37,442 nucleotides of DNA from Pirellulales bacterium (GCA_016931995.1 JAFGDS010000051.1:1-37442); one strand, 5' to 3'; counted from the stretch's first letter, positions 15,128-23,205 are shown. Made by a program: numbers and translations. The notes: generated by a model not told the origin, from the letters alone.

Positions 15128-16057
15128 ATGCAGACGTTCACGCTCCGACGGATGGAAGCAGCGGATCGGGCCGAAGTGGCCGAGCTGATCTGCCTTTCGA
15201 CGAACGTCTGGTACCGCGTCCGTGGCAGCGGGCCGATCTTCCCCGACGGGCCGGCCGCCTGCGAGGTGTTCTTTGAAGTCTACGAAGCCCTCGACCCCGG
15301 CCGCGGATTGGTGGCCGTCGGCGCGCGCTCCGGCCGGCTCGTGGGCTCCTGCTTCTTTCACCCCCGGCCGACGCACGTCTCGCTGGGCATCATGAACGTC
15401 CATCCCAACGCCTTCGGCCAGGGCGTCGCCCGGGCGCTGCTGACGCGGATCTGCGAGCTGGCCGACGCCCAGCGCAAGCCGCTGCGGCTGGTCTCCAGCG
15501 CGATGAACCTCGATTCCTTCTCGCTCTACAGCCGCGCGGGCTTCGTGCCTAGGGCCGCCTATCAAGACGTGATGATGACCGTGCCCGCCGACGGCCTGCC
15601 GCACCGCGTCTCTGACCTCGAACGGGTTCGCGAGGCCACGGCGGACGACGTCCCGCGGATGGTCGCGCTCGAACGGGAGCTGGCCGGCCTCGAGCGGGAA
15701 AAGGACTTCGCCTATTTCGTGGCCAACGAACTGGGCTTCTGGCACGTGTCGGTGTTGCCGGGCGAAGACGGACGGCTCGACGGGTTCATGGCGTCTTCGG
15801 CCCATCCGGGCTGCAACATGATCGGACCCGGCGCGGCCCGATCGCCCGAGCACGCCACCGCGTTGATCCTGGCCGAACTCGACCGCCACCGCGGCCGCCG
15901 GCCGGTGCTCCTCGCGCCGGTCGATTGCCCTGAGCTGGTCCACCAACTCTACGCCTGGGGCGGGCGGAACTGCGAGCTGCACTTTGGGCAGGTTCGCGGG
16001 CCGGTACAACCGCCGCGCGGCGTGCTGATGCCCACGTTTTTGCCGGAGAGCGCGTAG
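15128..16057 (+). CDS. Tandem-domain GNAT acetyltransferase
   Basis: The 309-residue protein has two GNAT-like halves. The first (about 3-155) is canonical: FTLRRMEAADRAEVAELICL, the strand LVGSCFFHPRPTHVSLGIMN, the CoA-binding loop HPNAFGQGVARALLTRI, and MNLDSFSLYSRAGFVPR. The second (about 165-305) starts REATADDVPRMVALERELAG and has the fold pattern but no clear CoA loop, ending LVHQLYAWGGRNCELHFGQV. This resembles YitH-type proteins where a degenerate second GNAT half completes the enzyme. The substrate is unknown. The ATG at 15128 starts directly on the first beta strand. It stands alone, flanked by dispersed repeats on both sides. Confidence 0.85.
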   Translation: MQTFTLRRMEAADRAEVAELICLSTNVWYRVRGSGPIFPDGPAACEVFFEVYEALDPGRGLVAVGARSGRLVGSCFFHPRPTHVSLGIMNVHPNAFGQGVARALLTRICELADAQRKPLRLVSSAMNLDSFSLYSRAGFVPRAAYQDVMMTVPADGLPHRVSDLERVREATADDVPRMVALERELAGLEREKDFAYFVANELGFWHVSVLPGEDGRLDGFMASSAHPGCNMIGPGAARSPEHATALILAELDRHRGRRPVLLAPVDCPELVHQLYAWGGRNCELHFGQVRGPVQPPRGVLMPTFLPESA

Positions 16058-16112
16058 TGGTGCAATACACGTCTTTCATTTGTGGAGTAGGACCGCTTGA
16101 CACTTGATTCTT

Positions 16113-16247
16113 AGAGCCTATCCCAGAACCCTCGCCCTCGCCGCAAGTCATCCTGAGCGAAGCGAAGGATCTCGTTGGTGTTTCAGGAGTTTAGATGCTT
16201 CGCTGCGCTCAGCATGACGATATTATCCGGGTTCTGGGATAGGCTCT
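16113..16247. mobile_element. MITE-like composite inverted-repeat element, 135 bp
   Basis: The outer arms agagcctatcccagaaccc (16113-16131) and its perfect reverse complement (16229-16247) enclose a second imperfect inverted pair, 16147-16172 and 16193-16218. The nested palindrome contains no open frame of note. Outer or inner arms also occur separately at 10-28, 7034-7093, 9328-9391, 17388-17459 and 37186-37204. Small size, terminal inverted repeats, copy number and absence of coding capacity suggest a non-autonomous element or REP-type repeat; no obvious target-site duplication was confirmed. Confidence 0.6.
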
Positions 16248-16249
16248 TA

Positions 16250-16285
16250 GGGTGCCATGCCCACGCAAGCGTGGGTATGGCACCC
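16250..16285. repeat. 17-bp stem hairpin with 2-nt loop
   Basis: Arms 16250-16266 (gggtgccatgcccacgc) and 16269-16285 pair at 16 of 17 positions, the exception being a G-U pair. It sits immediately beside the MITE-like element. Related gcgtgggcatggc motifs occur at 23161-23181. An in-frame ATG inside it (16257) is not the start of the next gene. Confidence 0.8.
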
Positions 16286-16325
16286 TGAATTCCATGGGAA
16301 AACCAATCTGAAGCGAGGCGCCACG

Positions 16326-17354
16326 GTGTTCTCCCCCCGCATCCGCACGAAGGAACTGGCTCAATTGTGCCGTCGGTTGGGCACGTCGCTCGTGGCGGGC
16401 ATCGACATGCGAGCGGTGTGGAAGCGCGAGGCCGGCGGGGCCGGTCGAGCGGCCGCGCTGCGACGATACGCCCAAATCCGCGACGCCGTGGCCCAGGGCC
16501 GCAGCCTCGCCGACGCTCTGGAGACGACCGGCGACTTCTTTCCCGTCCTGTTTCGCGAGCTGGCCGGCGTCGGCGAGGCCACCGGCGGACAAGGCGAGGT
16601 CTTCCATCAGCTTGCCGAGCACTACGAGGCCCAGCTCACCCGGCAACGCGTCTTCCTCGCCGCCATCAGTTGGCCCTTCTTCCAGTTGGTTATCGCCCTG
16701 TTGGTCGTCGGCCTGGTCATTTGGCTGCCCGGCGCGATCGGCGGGGCCGATATATTGCGCATCGGACTGGTGGGCAACTCCGGCCTGGCGATGTACGTGG
16801 CCCTGGTTTCCGGGCTGGGCATCCTCGTCGTGCTGGCCATCCACGCCACGCGGCGGGGGCTCTTGGGCACGCGGGTGATCCAACGCGGGCTGCTGCGCGT
16901 CCCCTGGTTGGGACCCGCCCTCGAGACCCTGCTTCTGGCCCGGCTTGCCTGGGTACTCCATTTGACGCTCAACACGGGCATGGACGTCCGCCGCGCCGTC
17001 GCGTTGGCCCTGCGGAGCACGAACAACGCCCGCTATCTCGACCAGATCCCCGTGATCGAAGCCGCCCTTGGCGAGGGCAACACGATCCACGATGCGTTTG
17101 TCGAGGCCGGCGGATATCCAGCGGACTTTCTCGACGCGTTGGCCGTCGGCGAGCAGACCGGCCGGCTGGTCGAGTCGATGGACCACCTGTCCGGCCAGTA
17201 CCAAGATCGCGCCAAAGTTGCCCTGGCCGTGTTGATGACCCTGGCCGGTCTGGCCGTCTGGGCCCTCATCGCCCTGTTCATCGTTGTGATCATCTTCCGG
17301 TTGTTCTTCTTTTACCTGGGCACCCTCCAGGGCGCGCTCAATGGCACGTTTTGA
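16326..17354 (+). CDS. Type II secretion system F family (GspF/PilC-like) protein
   Basis: The 342-residue protein has the two-domain layout of GspF/PilC inner-membrane platform proteins. A first cytoplasmic helical domain (about 8-115: LCRRLGTSLVAGIDMRAVW, GRSLADALETTGDFFPVLF, GVGEATGGQGEVFHQLAEHY) precedes membrane helices near 120-180. A second copy of the domain follows (ARLAWVLHLTLNTGMDVRRA, ALGEGNTIHDAFVEAG, AVGEQTGRLVESMDHLS), and then a C-terminal membrane helix. These proteins couple the assembly ATPase to pseudopilin polymerisation. No GspE, GspD or pseudopilin operon adjoins it, so it is an orphan here; the prepilin-like gene at 21946 is 4.6 kb away. The GTG at 16326 has GAAGCGAGG upstream and removes 23 codons that translate a hairpin repeat. 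Slightly shorter than GspF (about 400). Confidence 0.85.
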   Translation: MFSPRIRTKELAQLCRRLGTSLVAGIDMRAVWKREAGGAGRAAALRRYAQIRDAVAQGRSLADALETTGDFFPVLFRELAGVGEATGGQGEVFHQLAEHYEAQLTRQRVFLAAISWPFFQLVIALLVVGLVIWLPGAIGGADILRIGLVGNSGLAMYVALVSGLGILVVLAIHATRRGLLGTRVIQRGLLRVPWLGPALETLLLARLAWVLHLTLNTGMDVRRAVALALRSTNNARYLDQIPVIEAALGEGNTIHDAFVEAGGYPADFLDALAVGEQTGRLVESMDHLSGQYQDRAKVALAVLMTLAGLAVWALIALFIVVIIFRLFFFYLGTLQGALNGTF

Positions 17355-17387
17355 CGGCCTTTCCCGGTACCGTGGACATCGTGCCAC

Positions 17388-17459
17388 GTCATCCTGAGCG
17401 AAGCGAAGGATCTCCGTTGCGCCAACGCCGACGAGATGCTTCGCTTCGCTCAGCATGAC
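17388..17459. repeat. 26-bp inverted repeat, inner family of the composite element
   Basis: The arms 17388-17413 and 17434-17459 are reverse complements with few mismatches and match the inner arms of the MITE-like element, here without the outer arms. It lies between the F-family gene and the POT transporter gene. Confidence 0.82.
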
Positions 17460-17546
17460 GAGGACTCCGCAGGGTGCCTCGGGACGTGCCACCCAGAATA
17501 GGCCGTTCCCGGGCGCGACGTGCCTCTGGTGAGGCCCCCCGGCGGC

Positions 17547-17555
17547 TGATATACT
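17547..17555 (+). promoter_or_regulatory. Candidate extended -10 promoter for the POT transporter gene
   Basis: TGaTATACT at 17547-17555 is a good extended -10 element about 100 bases before the transporter start. There is no convincing -35, as is common for extended -10 promoters. It is a prediction only. Confidence 0.35.
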
Positions 17556-17654
17556 CGGGAGGATTGTCGCGGCCCAACCCGGGGAGCCGGAACGCCCTTT
17601 TCGGCGCTCGGGCCTCATCCGGAGCGCATTTCGTCAAACCCTCGGAGACGTGGA

Positions 17655-19766
17655 ATGAGCCAGTCCGCCGCCGCCAACGGATCCCGCCCCGCTTCCGCCC
17701 CCGCCCACGTGAAGGCCGCCAAGGGCCAGCCCAGCGGTCTTTGGGTGCTCTTCATCACCGAGATGTGGGAGCGGTTCAACTACTACGGGATGCGGGCGCT
17801 TCTGGTCTATTACCTGGCGGCGAAGACCACGGCCGTGAACTTCGGTTTCGGCTGGGACAAAAGCAGCGCCATGGATTTCTACGCCTGGTACACCAGCCTG
17901 GTCTACCTCACCCCGATTTTCGGCGGCTGGCTGGCGGACAAGTTCCTCGGCACGCACCGCTCCATGCTCATCGGCGGCGCCATCATTGCCCTGGGCGAGT
18001 TCTGCCTCGCGGCCACCGAATTCTGGGGACGATCGGCCGTGGACGTCGTGTTGTTTGGCACGGCGCCGGCGCCCTTCCTCACGTCCATGGGCGGGCTGCT
18101 TCTGATCGTCGTGGGAACGGGTTTCTTCAAACCCTGCGTGTCGGTCATGGTGGGACAACTCTACGACGCCGACGACCCCCGCCGCGACTCCGGCTTCACC
18201 ATCTTCTACATGGGCATCAACGTGGGCGCGCTCCTGTCGGGCGTCATCGCCGGGCCCTTGGGCGAAACGGTTGGGTGGCACTGGGGATTCTTTTCCGCGG
18301 GCGTGGGCATGGTGCTGGGGCTGATCGTCTACACGATCTTCCGCCCCTTCTTCCTCAAGGGAGTCGGCCTGCCCCCGCACCACCAGCCCGAACACGCCAA
18401 GGATCGCCAGCCCACGCCCGAGGAGATGGAGCAGGCGCGCCTCGACGAATTCGAGCGGACGCGGCCGCTCTCGCGCGTGGATTGGGACCGGTTGATCGTC
18501 GTGATCCTGCTCTCCACGTTTTCCATCGGTTTTTGGGCCGTTTTTGAGCAGGCGGGCTCGTCGCTGAACTTCTTCGCCCTGGATCGGACCGACCGCATGT
18601 TTTGGGGAGGCGAGTTCCCGGCAACCCTGTATCAATCGGTCAACCCGCTGGCCATCGTGCTTTTCGCGCCGCTGTTCGCCGGGCTCTGGGCGTGGCTGAG
18701 CCGGCGCGGCATGCAGCCGTCCACGCCCGTCAAGTTTGGCCTGGGGTTGGCCATCCTGGGCATCGCGTGCATCGCGATGATCATCGGTTCCATGGAGGCC
18801 GGAAGCCCCCGGCCGGTGAAAATCGCCGACACGCCCGCGCCCGTTCAGACCGCCCTGAACGCCCGGCGCCAGATTGTCGAGGAGTATCGTCGCGAAAACG
18901 CGCGTTCCAAGGAAGCCGGCAAGGAAGAAACGAAGGAGGACGAGAACGAGTCCGAAGACGAGTCGGAGGAGAAGGTGTTCGACGTCCTTGAAGTCTTGAC
19001 CTACGACAATGCGGAGTATTACTCCGTGGCCTTCGAAAACAAGCAGGCCATCGCGTTCGAGCTTTTTGACGCCGACGGCCGCCTGTTGCGGCGCCGCACG
19101 GAGCCGAAGGCCGAGGACTCCGACGTGGTGGCCGTCGCCGACGCCGAGCCCGAGGAGATCCTGCTTGCGGATGTCCCCGAGACCGCCCGGACGGCGCTGC
19201 TTGCCCACGCCGGCGGACGCGACCTCAAAACGCTGCGCGCCACGGTCACGGCGAAGAAGCCGGTGGTCGAAACCTGGAAGGAGAAGGACGGCGCGCAGTG
19301 CGAAAGGACGCATTTCCAGCACGTCCGCGAGTTCGAGGCGACCTGGCGGCAGGACGACGGCGACGTGTCCGTCGGAGTGCGGGAAGACGGCCTGGTGCTC
19401 TTCAAACGCTCGGAGGCGTTTGGCCAGGTGGGATTGGCCGGCCCGCAATGGCTGCTGCTTTTCTACATCCTGGCCACGTGCGGCGAGTTGTGCCTCTCGC
19501 CGGTGGGACTATCCATGGTGACGAGGTTGACGCCCGCGCGGTACACGTCTTTCATGATGGGCTTCTTCTTCTGCACCACGTGCATCGGCAACTTCACGGC
19601 CGGCAAGCTGGCCGCGTACTCCGAGCAGCTCTCGACCGGCCGGTACTTCAGCCTCTTCGGCGGCCAGGCGGACTTCTTCCTCATGTTGTGCGTCGCGCCG
19701 CTGGTCATCAGCGCCGTCGTCTTCGTCCTGTCGCCGAAAATCAAGCGGATGATGCACGGGCTGTAG
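17655..19766 (+). CDS. POT/PTR family proton-coupled peptide transporter with large inserted domain
   Basis: The 703-residue protein is a POT (PTR2) major facilitator that imports di/tripeptides with protons. Family signatures: LFITEMWERFNYYGMRALLVYYL (the ExxERFxYYG motif of helix 1), FFKPCVSVMVGQLY and FTIFYMGINVGALLSGVIAG (PTR2 signature), and GELCLSPVGLSMVTRLTPARY in helix 10. Typical bacterial members have about 450-550 residues. The excess is an insert at about 390-590, between the helix around GLAILGIACIAMIIGSM and the one around WLLLFYILATCGE. The insert has a highly charged Glu/Lys stretch, then two similar beta-rich halves (YYSVAFENKQAIAFELFDAD and a VPETARTALLAHAGGRDLKT unit) that resemble PepSY-like folds. 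It follows a repeat and a candidate promoter and seems monocistronic. Substrate range is inferred from the family. Confidence 0.9.
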   Translation: MSQSAAANGSRPASAPAHVKAAKGQPSGLWVLFITEMWERFNYYGMRALLVYYLAAKTTAVNFGFGWDKSSAMDFYAWYTSLVYLTPIFGGWLADKFLGTHRSMLIGGAIIALGEFCLAATEFWGRSAVDVVLFGTAPAPFLTSMGGLLLIVVGTGFFKPCVSVMVGQLYDADDPRRDSGFTIFYMGINVGALLSGVIAGPLGETVGWHWGFFSAGVGMVLGLIVYTIFRPFFLKGVGLPPHHQPEHAKDRQPTPEEMEQARLDEFERTRPLSRVDWDRLIVVILLSTFSIGFWAVFEQAGSSLNFFALDRTDRMFWGGEFPATLYQSVNPLAIVLFAPLFAGLWAWLSRRGMQPSTPVKFGLGLAILGIACIAMIIGSMEAGSPRPVKIADTPAPVQTALNARRQIVEEYRRENARSKEAGKEETKEDENESEDESEEKVFDVLEVLTYDNAEYYSVAFENKQAIAFELFDADGRLLRRRTEPKAEDSDVVAVADAEPEEILLADVPETARTALLAHAGGRDLKTLRATVTAKKPVVETWKEKDGAQCERTHFQHVREFEATWRQDDGDVSVGVREDGLVLFKRSEAFGQVGLAGPQWLLLFYILATCGELCLSPVGLSMVTRLTPARYTSFMMGFFFCTTCIGNFTAGKLAAYSEQLSTGRYFSLFGGQADFFLMLCVAPLVISAVVFVLSPKIKRMMHGL

Positions 19767-19806
19767 TGCATCGCGTAAGAATTATCGTGTTGAAGGCCCG
19801 CCGTGA

Positions 19807-19870
19807 GTGCCACTGGCTCCGCCAGTGCTCGGAACCACGGGCGATTCGGCACTGGCGGAGCCAGTGGCAC
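19807..19870. repeat. Perfect 22-bp inverted repeat, CTGGCTCCGCCAG family
   Basis: The arms 19807-19828 and 19849-19870 are exact reverse complements, each containing the small hairpin cactggc-tcc-gccagtg, with a 20-nt spacer. Family members are at 12367-12430 and 23020-23041. It lies between the transporter and the acyltransferase genes. Confidence 0.9.
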
Positions 19871-19919
19871 ACGGCGCGAGGAGCCAATAGCCAGCACGGC
19901 GCGACAATCGACATGAAAA

Positions 19920-19937
19920 GCGGCGACAAGTCGCCGC
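19920..19937. repeat. Short hairpin gcggcgac-aa-gtcgccgc
   Basis: A perfect 8-bp stem with a 2-nt loop. The wording (gcggcgacaagtcgccgc) is that of another repeat I know from planctomycete intergenic DNA. It overlaps an in-frame extension of the acyltransferase gene and supports the later start. Confidence 0.6.
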
Positions 19938-19972
19938 ACTCCAAGAAAGCCCTCCGCCAAACGAGAACGGCG

Positions 19973-20731
19973 ATGAACGACGGGAGCCACCATCGCGACG
20001 CGACCCCGCGACGAACGGCCGACGCCGGCTCTTCGCCGGTCAACGAGCGGTGGTACGGCTTCTGCAAGCGGATCCTGCAACTTGGCTGGGTGACACTGTA
20101 CCGCGTCCGGGTCTCGGGTCGGGAGAACATCCCGGCCGAGGGGCCCGTGCTCCTGGCGTCGAACCACCAGAGCCATTTCGACCCGCCGCTGATTGGCGCG
20201 TGCTGCCCTCGCCGGGCAAACTACATGGCCCGGCGGACGCTCTTTCCCTTCGCCCCGTTTGCCTGGCTCTTAAACTCGCTGGGGGCGTTCCCGATCGACC
20301 GGGACGGCGTGGGCTTGGCCGGCGTGAAGGAAACCCTCCGCCGGCTCCGTCGCGGCGAGCCGGTGCTCGTCTTTCCCGAGGGCACGCGGACGTACGACGG
20401 CCGGATCGCCCCATTTCGCCCCGGGCTGGCCGCGCTGGCCGCGCGGTCGCGCGCGGCGATCGTGCCGGTCGGGGTCGCGGGCGCGTACGACGCGTGGCCC
20501 CGTTGGCGGCCTCTGCCGGGTCCTGGCCGGCTCGTGGTGCACTTTGGCCCGGCCATCGCGCCCGACGAGGTCCGCGCGCTGGACGACCGCGCGCTGGTCG
20601 CCGAGGTCGAGCGCCGCGTCCGCGCCGCCCATGCGGTCGCCCAGCGCGCCTGGGCCCACCGCGCCGCGCACCCGGCGGATGCCGGACCGCTCATCCGGCT
20701 GCTTTGCCAGCGCCTTCGCGCCGCGGTTTGA
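19973..20731 (+). CDS. plsC: 1-acyl-sn-glycerol-3-phosphate acyltransferase (PlsC family)
   Basis: The 252-residue protein transfers an acyl chain to lysophosphatidic acid in phospholipid synthesis at the cytoplasmic membrane. It has the LPLAT blocks in order: block I NHQSHFDPP with the catalytic H65/D70 pair, block II around MARRTLFPFAPFAWLLNSLG and FPIDRDG, block III VFPEGTRTYDGRI, and block IV IVPVGVAGAY. Length matches PlsC. An amphipathic or hydrophobic N-terminal segment (WYGFCKRILQLGWVTLYRV) could bind the membrane. An earlier in-frame ATG (19913) would add residues read through a hairpin repeat, so 19973 is preferred, though its ribosome site is weak. The C-terminal 60 residues are Arg/Ala-rich. 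A specialised acyltransferase of the same family remains possible. Confidence 0.88.
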   Translation: MNDGSHHRDATPRRTADAGSSPVNERWYGFCKRILQLGWVTLYRVRVSGRENIPAEGPVLLASNHQSHFDPPLIGACCPRRANYMARRTLFPFAPFAWLLNSLGAFPIDRDGVGLAGVKETLRRLRRGEPVLVFPEGTRTYDGRIAPFRPGLAALAARSRAAIVPVGVAGAYDAWPRWRPLPGPGRLVVHFGPAIAPDEVRALDDRALVAEVERRVRAAHAVAQRAWAHRAAHPADAGPLIRLLCQRLRAAV

Positions 20732-20856
20732 GCGCGGCGCGCCGCTTCCGGCTTGTTCCGCGGCGCGCGTGTCGGCGCGAAACGACACTCGGCCCATCGT
20801 TATGGGCGTCCTTCGGCTCCCTGCGAAAGAGGGGCACGGGTGAGGGCGCGGCCCCT

Positions 20857-20920
20857 TTGTGGCACGGCCGCCCTCGGCTATGCAGGGCAATTTCCACGGC
20901 CGAGGACGGCCGTGCCACAA
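20857..20920. repeat. Inverted repeat, GGCACGGCCG family
   Basis: ttgtggcacggccgccctcg (20857 onward) pairs with the arm ending ggacggccgtgccacaa at 20920, with one or two mismatches. It is the same family as 14981-15040. It lies downstream of the acyltransferase gene. Confidence 0.82.
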
Positions 20921-21454
20921 ACCCCGACCCTCTCCCGGAGGTACACGGGGTGGCTCTTTTTTGTCGCCATCTCGCGAGGGCAAGCGCGCGTCGGGGCAAA
21001 TCCAGCAACGCCTGAAAAGGACTTCTCGCTTGACAGACCGGGGCGGATTCGTCAAGATTCAGATGGAAGGTGCGTCCGCGTCGGCCATCCGTGGGAACTC
21101 TTTTCGCCGTCGCCCACGGTTTTGGCGCGGACGCGACGCACGCGGGATCGGACAGGGATCGAGGCCACCGATTGCGTTGCCCCGCCAGTGGCGTTTTTCG
21201 TGGGCAAGGGGAGTGGCTATAGGGGCCTGTCCGTTCGGGTTGTGTTCACGAGGTTTATGACGGTCCCGGCGCGCTGTCCCCGCGGGGGATGGGACGATCT
21301 GTCCGCGCCGGTGAGTGCCATTGGTAAGCCCGAGCTTGTCGGTTGCGCAGGGTTCTTCCCTCGCTAATCGTGGAGGGGCAGTTGCCGGCGGGTCGTGCGC
21401 CGATCGGCGGCGGGTGGCATTTTTTCGTCCGCGGAAGCGAAAGGAAATCGCGCT
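20921..21454. other. Long intergenic leader before the lipoprotein/DUF1559 operon
   Basis: No convincing gene lies here; open frames on both strands have no homology or codon structure I recognise. The only notable signal is TTGACA at 21030-21035 with CAAGAT 17 bases on (21053-21058), a weak sigma-70-like pair. If it is used, the leader to the lipoprotein start would be nearly 390 nt, long enough for a structured RNA, but no known riboswitch motif was recognised. Confidence 0.35.
21030..21058 (+). promoter_or_regulatory. Weak candidate sigma-70 promoter
   Basis: A consensus TTGACA (21030-21035) is followed by a 17-nt spacer and CAAGAT (21053-21058), which matches the -10 consensus at only three positions. 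It points towards the lipoprotein/DUF1559 operon. Confidence 0.22.
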
Positions 21455-21949
21455 ATGACGGGTAGACGTTTGTTTGCGGTGGTTGCGGTGCTGGTCGCGT
21501 TGGCCGGCGCGTGGAGCCTGGCCGGCTGTTCGCGCGAGAGCCAAGGGAAGAACGTCACCCGCGATCCCGCGCAGGTGGCGACGCTCGCCAAGCTCTACGG
21601 GGACTACCGCAAGGCGCACGGCGGCAAGGCCCCGCCGGACGAGGCGGCGTTCAAGGCTTTCGTCAAGGAGGCCGTGGCCAAGGGCACGGCGTCGCCGCCG
21701 GGCGCCAAGCCCGTCTCCGACCCGGAGGCGCTCTTCGTCTCCGAGGGCGACGGCCAGCCACTGGTGATTCTTTATGGCCCCGGCGCGCTGGACGGCCCCA
21801 AGGAAGGGCCCGGCGGCATGCCGGTGGTGATGTACGAACAAGAGGGCGTGGGGGGCAAGCGCTTCGTCGCCAGTCCGATGGGCTTGGTCAACGAAGTGAA
21901 CCAGGAACGTTTTGAACAGCTTGTGCCGAAAGGTGGTTCTTCGAAATGA
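21455..21949 (+). CDS. Small lipoprotein coupled to the DUF1559 gene
   Basis: The 164-residue protein has a lipoprotein signal peptide: basic start MTGRRLF, hydrophobic core and lipobox LAGC with C25 as the lipidated residue. The mature part has a helical segment (VATLAKLYGDYRKAHGGKAP, DEAAFKAFVKEAVAKG) and a beta-rich end (GDGQPLVILYGPG, GMPVVMYEQEGVGGKRFVA). I do not recognise a named family. The start ATG has AAGGAAA upstream. Its stop overlaps the start of the prepilin-like gene by four bases (ATGA), so translation is coupled and the two products probably work together, for example as lipoprotein and pseudopilin-like surface partner. The earlier in-frame start at 21395 would bury the signal peptide. 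Confidence 0.8.
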   Translation: MTGRRLFAVVAVLVALAGAWSLAGCSRESQGKNVTRDPAQVATLAKLYGDYRKAHGGKAPPDEAAFKAFVKEAVAKGTASPPGAKPVSDPEALFVSEGDGQPLVILYGPGALDGPKEGPGGMPVVMYEQEGVGGKRFVASPMGLVNEVNQERFEQLVPKGGSSK

Positions 21950-22998
21950 AAGCGACAAAACCTTCTCGCGGGGGCGGGTTCACACTGGTGGAGCTGCTCG
22001 TGGTGATCGCCATCATCGGCGTGCTCATTGCGCTGCTATTGCCGGCCGTGCAGGCGGCGCGCGAATCGGCCCGGCGGACGCAATGCTCCAACAACCTCCG
22101 GCAGTTGATTCTGGCCGTGAACAACCACGAGGCCCAGCGGGGCTGTTATCCCACGGGCGGCGACGTCCCCTGGCCGATCGCGACGTACAACATCTTCGAC
22201 GGGCGGGTCAATCCGCCGGAGAAGCTGGGCTTCTCCTGGGCGTTTCAGGTGCTCCCCTACACGGAGAAGGCGCCCTTGGTGGAACAGTTTCCGGCCAACA
22301 ATAATCCCGCCATGTTGCAGGCGGCCATGAAGGCCCTGTGCGAATCGCCCAACAGCCTGGCGTTTTGCCCCTCGCGCCGGGGCACCACCTCGGTCTATTA
22401 CAACGGCATCAATTACGTCCTGAACGACTACGCCGCCGCCGTGCCGGGGCCCAAACTCAACAACGATCCCAACTACGAAAACATCAACGCCTTCTGGTCG
22501 GGGCACACGCAGATAAGCAATGCCGACCCCTATCGCTGGACGATCCAGCCGAACATGTATTTCCAGGGCGTCATCACGCGGATCTCCTGGTGGCGCGGCG
22601 GCACGGGCGACGACGGCACCAACGCCGGGCCCGAACGATTCGTCGATCCGGTCCGGCTCGTCCGGCCGGGAGACATCACCGACGGCGCGAGCCAAACGAT
22701 GGTGCTCGGCGAGAAGCGGCTCCTGCCCAACGAGTACGACACCGGTCGCTGGTGCGACGACCGCGGTTGGACCGACGGCTGGGACCCGGACACGCTCCGC
22801 TCGACCCAGCACAAACCGGAGCTGGACGGCGCCAATTCGTACGATCCCTGCTACCAATTCGGCTCGGCGCACGTGTCGGGCTTCAACGCCGCCTTCGCCG
22901 ACGGTTCCGTCAAGACGATCCCCTACGAGATCGACCGCCTGATCTTCGCCTGGCTCGGCGACCGCATGGACGGGCAGTCGTTCGAGATGCCGTTTTAG
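21946..22998 (+). CDS. DUF1559 prepilin-like protein
   Basis: The 350-residue protein begins with a type IV prepilin N-terminus: cleavage between G11 and F12, Glu at position 5 of the mature protein, then a hydrophobic helix (FTLVELLVVIAIIGVLIALL) and the planctomycete signature LPAVQAARESARRTQCSNNL. The rest is the DUF1559 domain (SBP_bac_10): a C-terminal TMVLGEKR, and SGFNAAFADGSVKTIPYEID near the end. The family is massively expanded in Planctomycetes; it is presumed exported by a prepilin peptidase-dependent route, but the function is unknown. The gene is coupled to the lipoprotein by a four-base overlap. Length is typical (300-350). A broken palindromic repeat follows the stop directly. 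Confidence 0.95.
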   Translation: MKATKPSRGGGFTLVELLVVIAIIGVLIALLLPAVQAARESARRTQCSNNLRQLILAVNNHEAQRGCYPTGGDVPWPIATYNIFDGRVNPPEKLGFSWAFQVLPYTEKAPLVEQFPANNNPAMLQAAMKALCESPNSLAFCPSRRGTTSVYYNGINYVLNDYAAAVPGPKLNNDPNYENINAFWSGHTQISNADPYRWTIQPNMYFQGVITRISWWRGGTGDDGTNAGPERFVDPVRLVRPGDITDGASQTMVLGEKRLLPNEYDTGRWCDDRGWTDGWDPDTLRSTQHKPELDGANSYDPCYQFGSAHVSGFNAAFADGSVKTIPYEIDRLIFAWLGDRMDGQSFEMPF

Positions 22999-22999
22999 C

Positions 23000-23181
23000 G
23001 CGCCGCTGGCTCCGCGTGTGTGCCACCGGCTCCGCCAGTGCGGATTTGTGTTGGGCGCCAAGGCACGGGCATAGCCAATGGCGCCCAGCATCCAGCCGCT
23101 TGCGGCTTCGCGACGCTTGCGTGGACATGCGCGCGTTTCTCGGAGAAACGTGCCTACGACAAGCGTGGGCATGGCGCCCAA
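23000..23181. repeat. Cluster of degenerate palindromic repeats
   Basis: A half copy of the CTGGCTCCGCCAG family (23020-23041) follows a broken one (from 23001). Next is an inverted pair ttgggcgcca (23051-23060) and tggcgcccaa (23172-23181), with an additional tggcgccca at 23079-23087. The right side contains gcgtgggcatggc, as in the 16250 hairpin. It fills the gap between the convergent DUF1559 and fumarase genes. Confidence 0.65.
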
Positions 23182-23205
23182 GACGCACGAAATCGTGACG
23201 CCTTG

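Noticed and set aside
16113-16247. Insertion sequence
   Set aside because: Only 135 bp and no transposase coding; at most a non-autonomous element.
20753-21367. Plus-strand open frame of about 200 codons downstream of the acyltransferase
   Set aside because: It reads through the 20857-20920 repeat and has no domain or codon bias; treated as intergenic.
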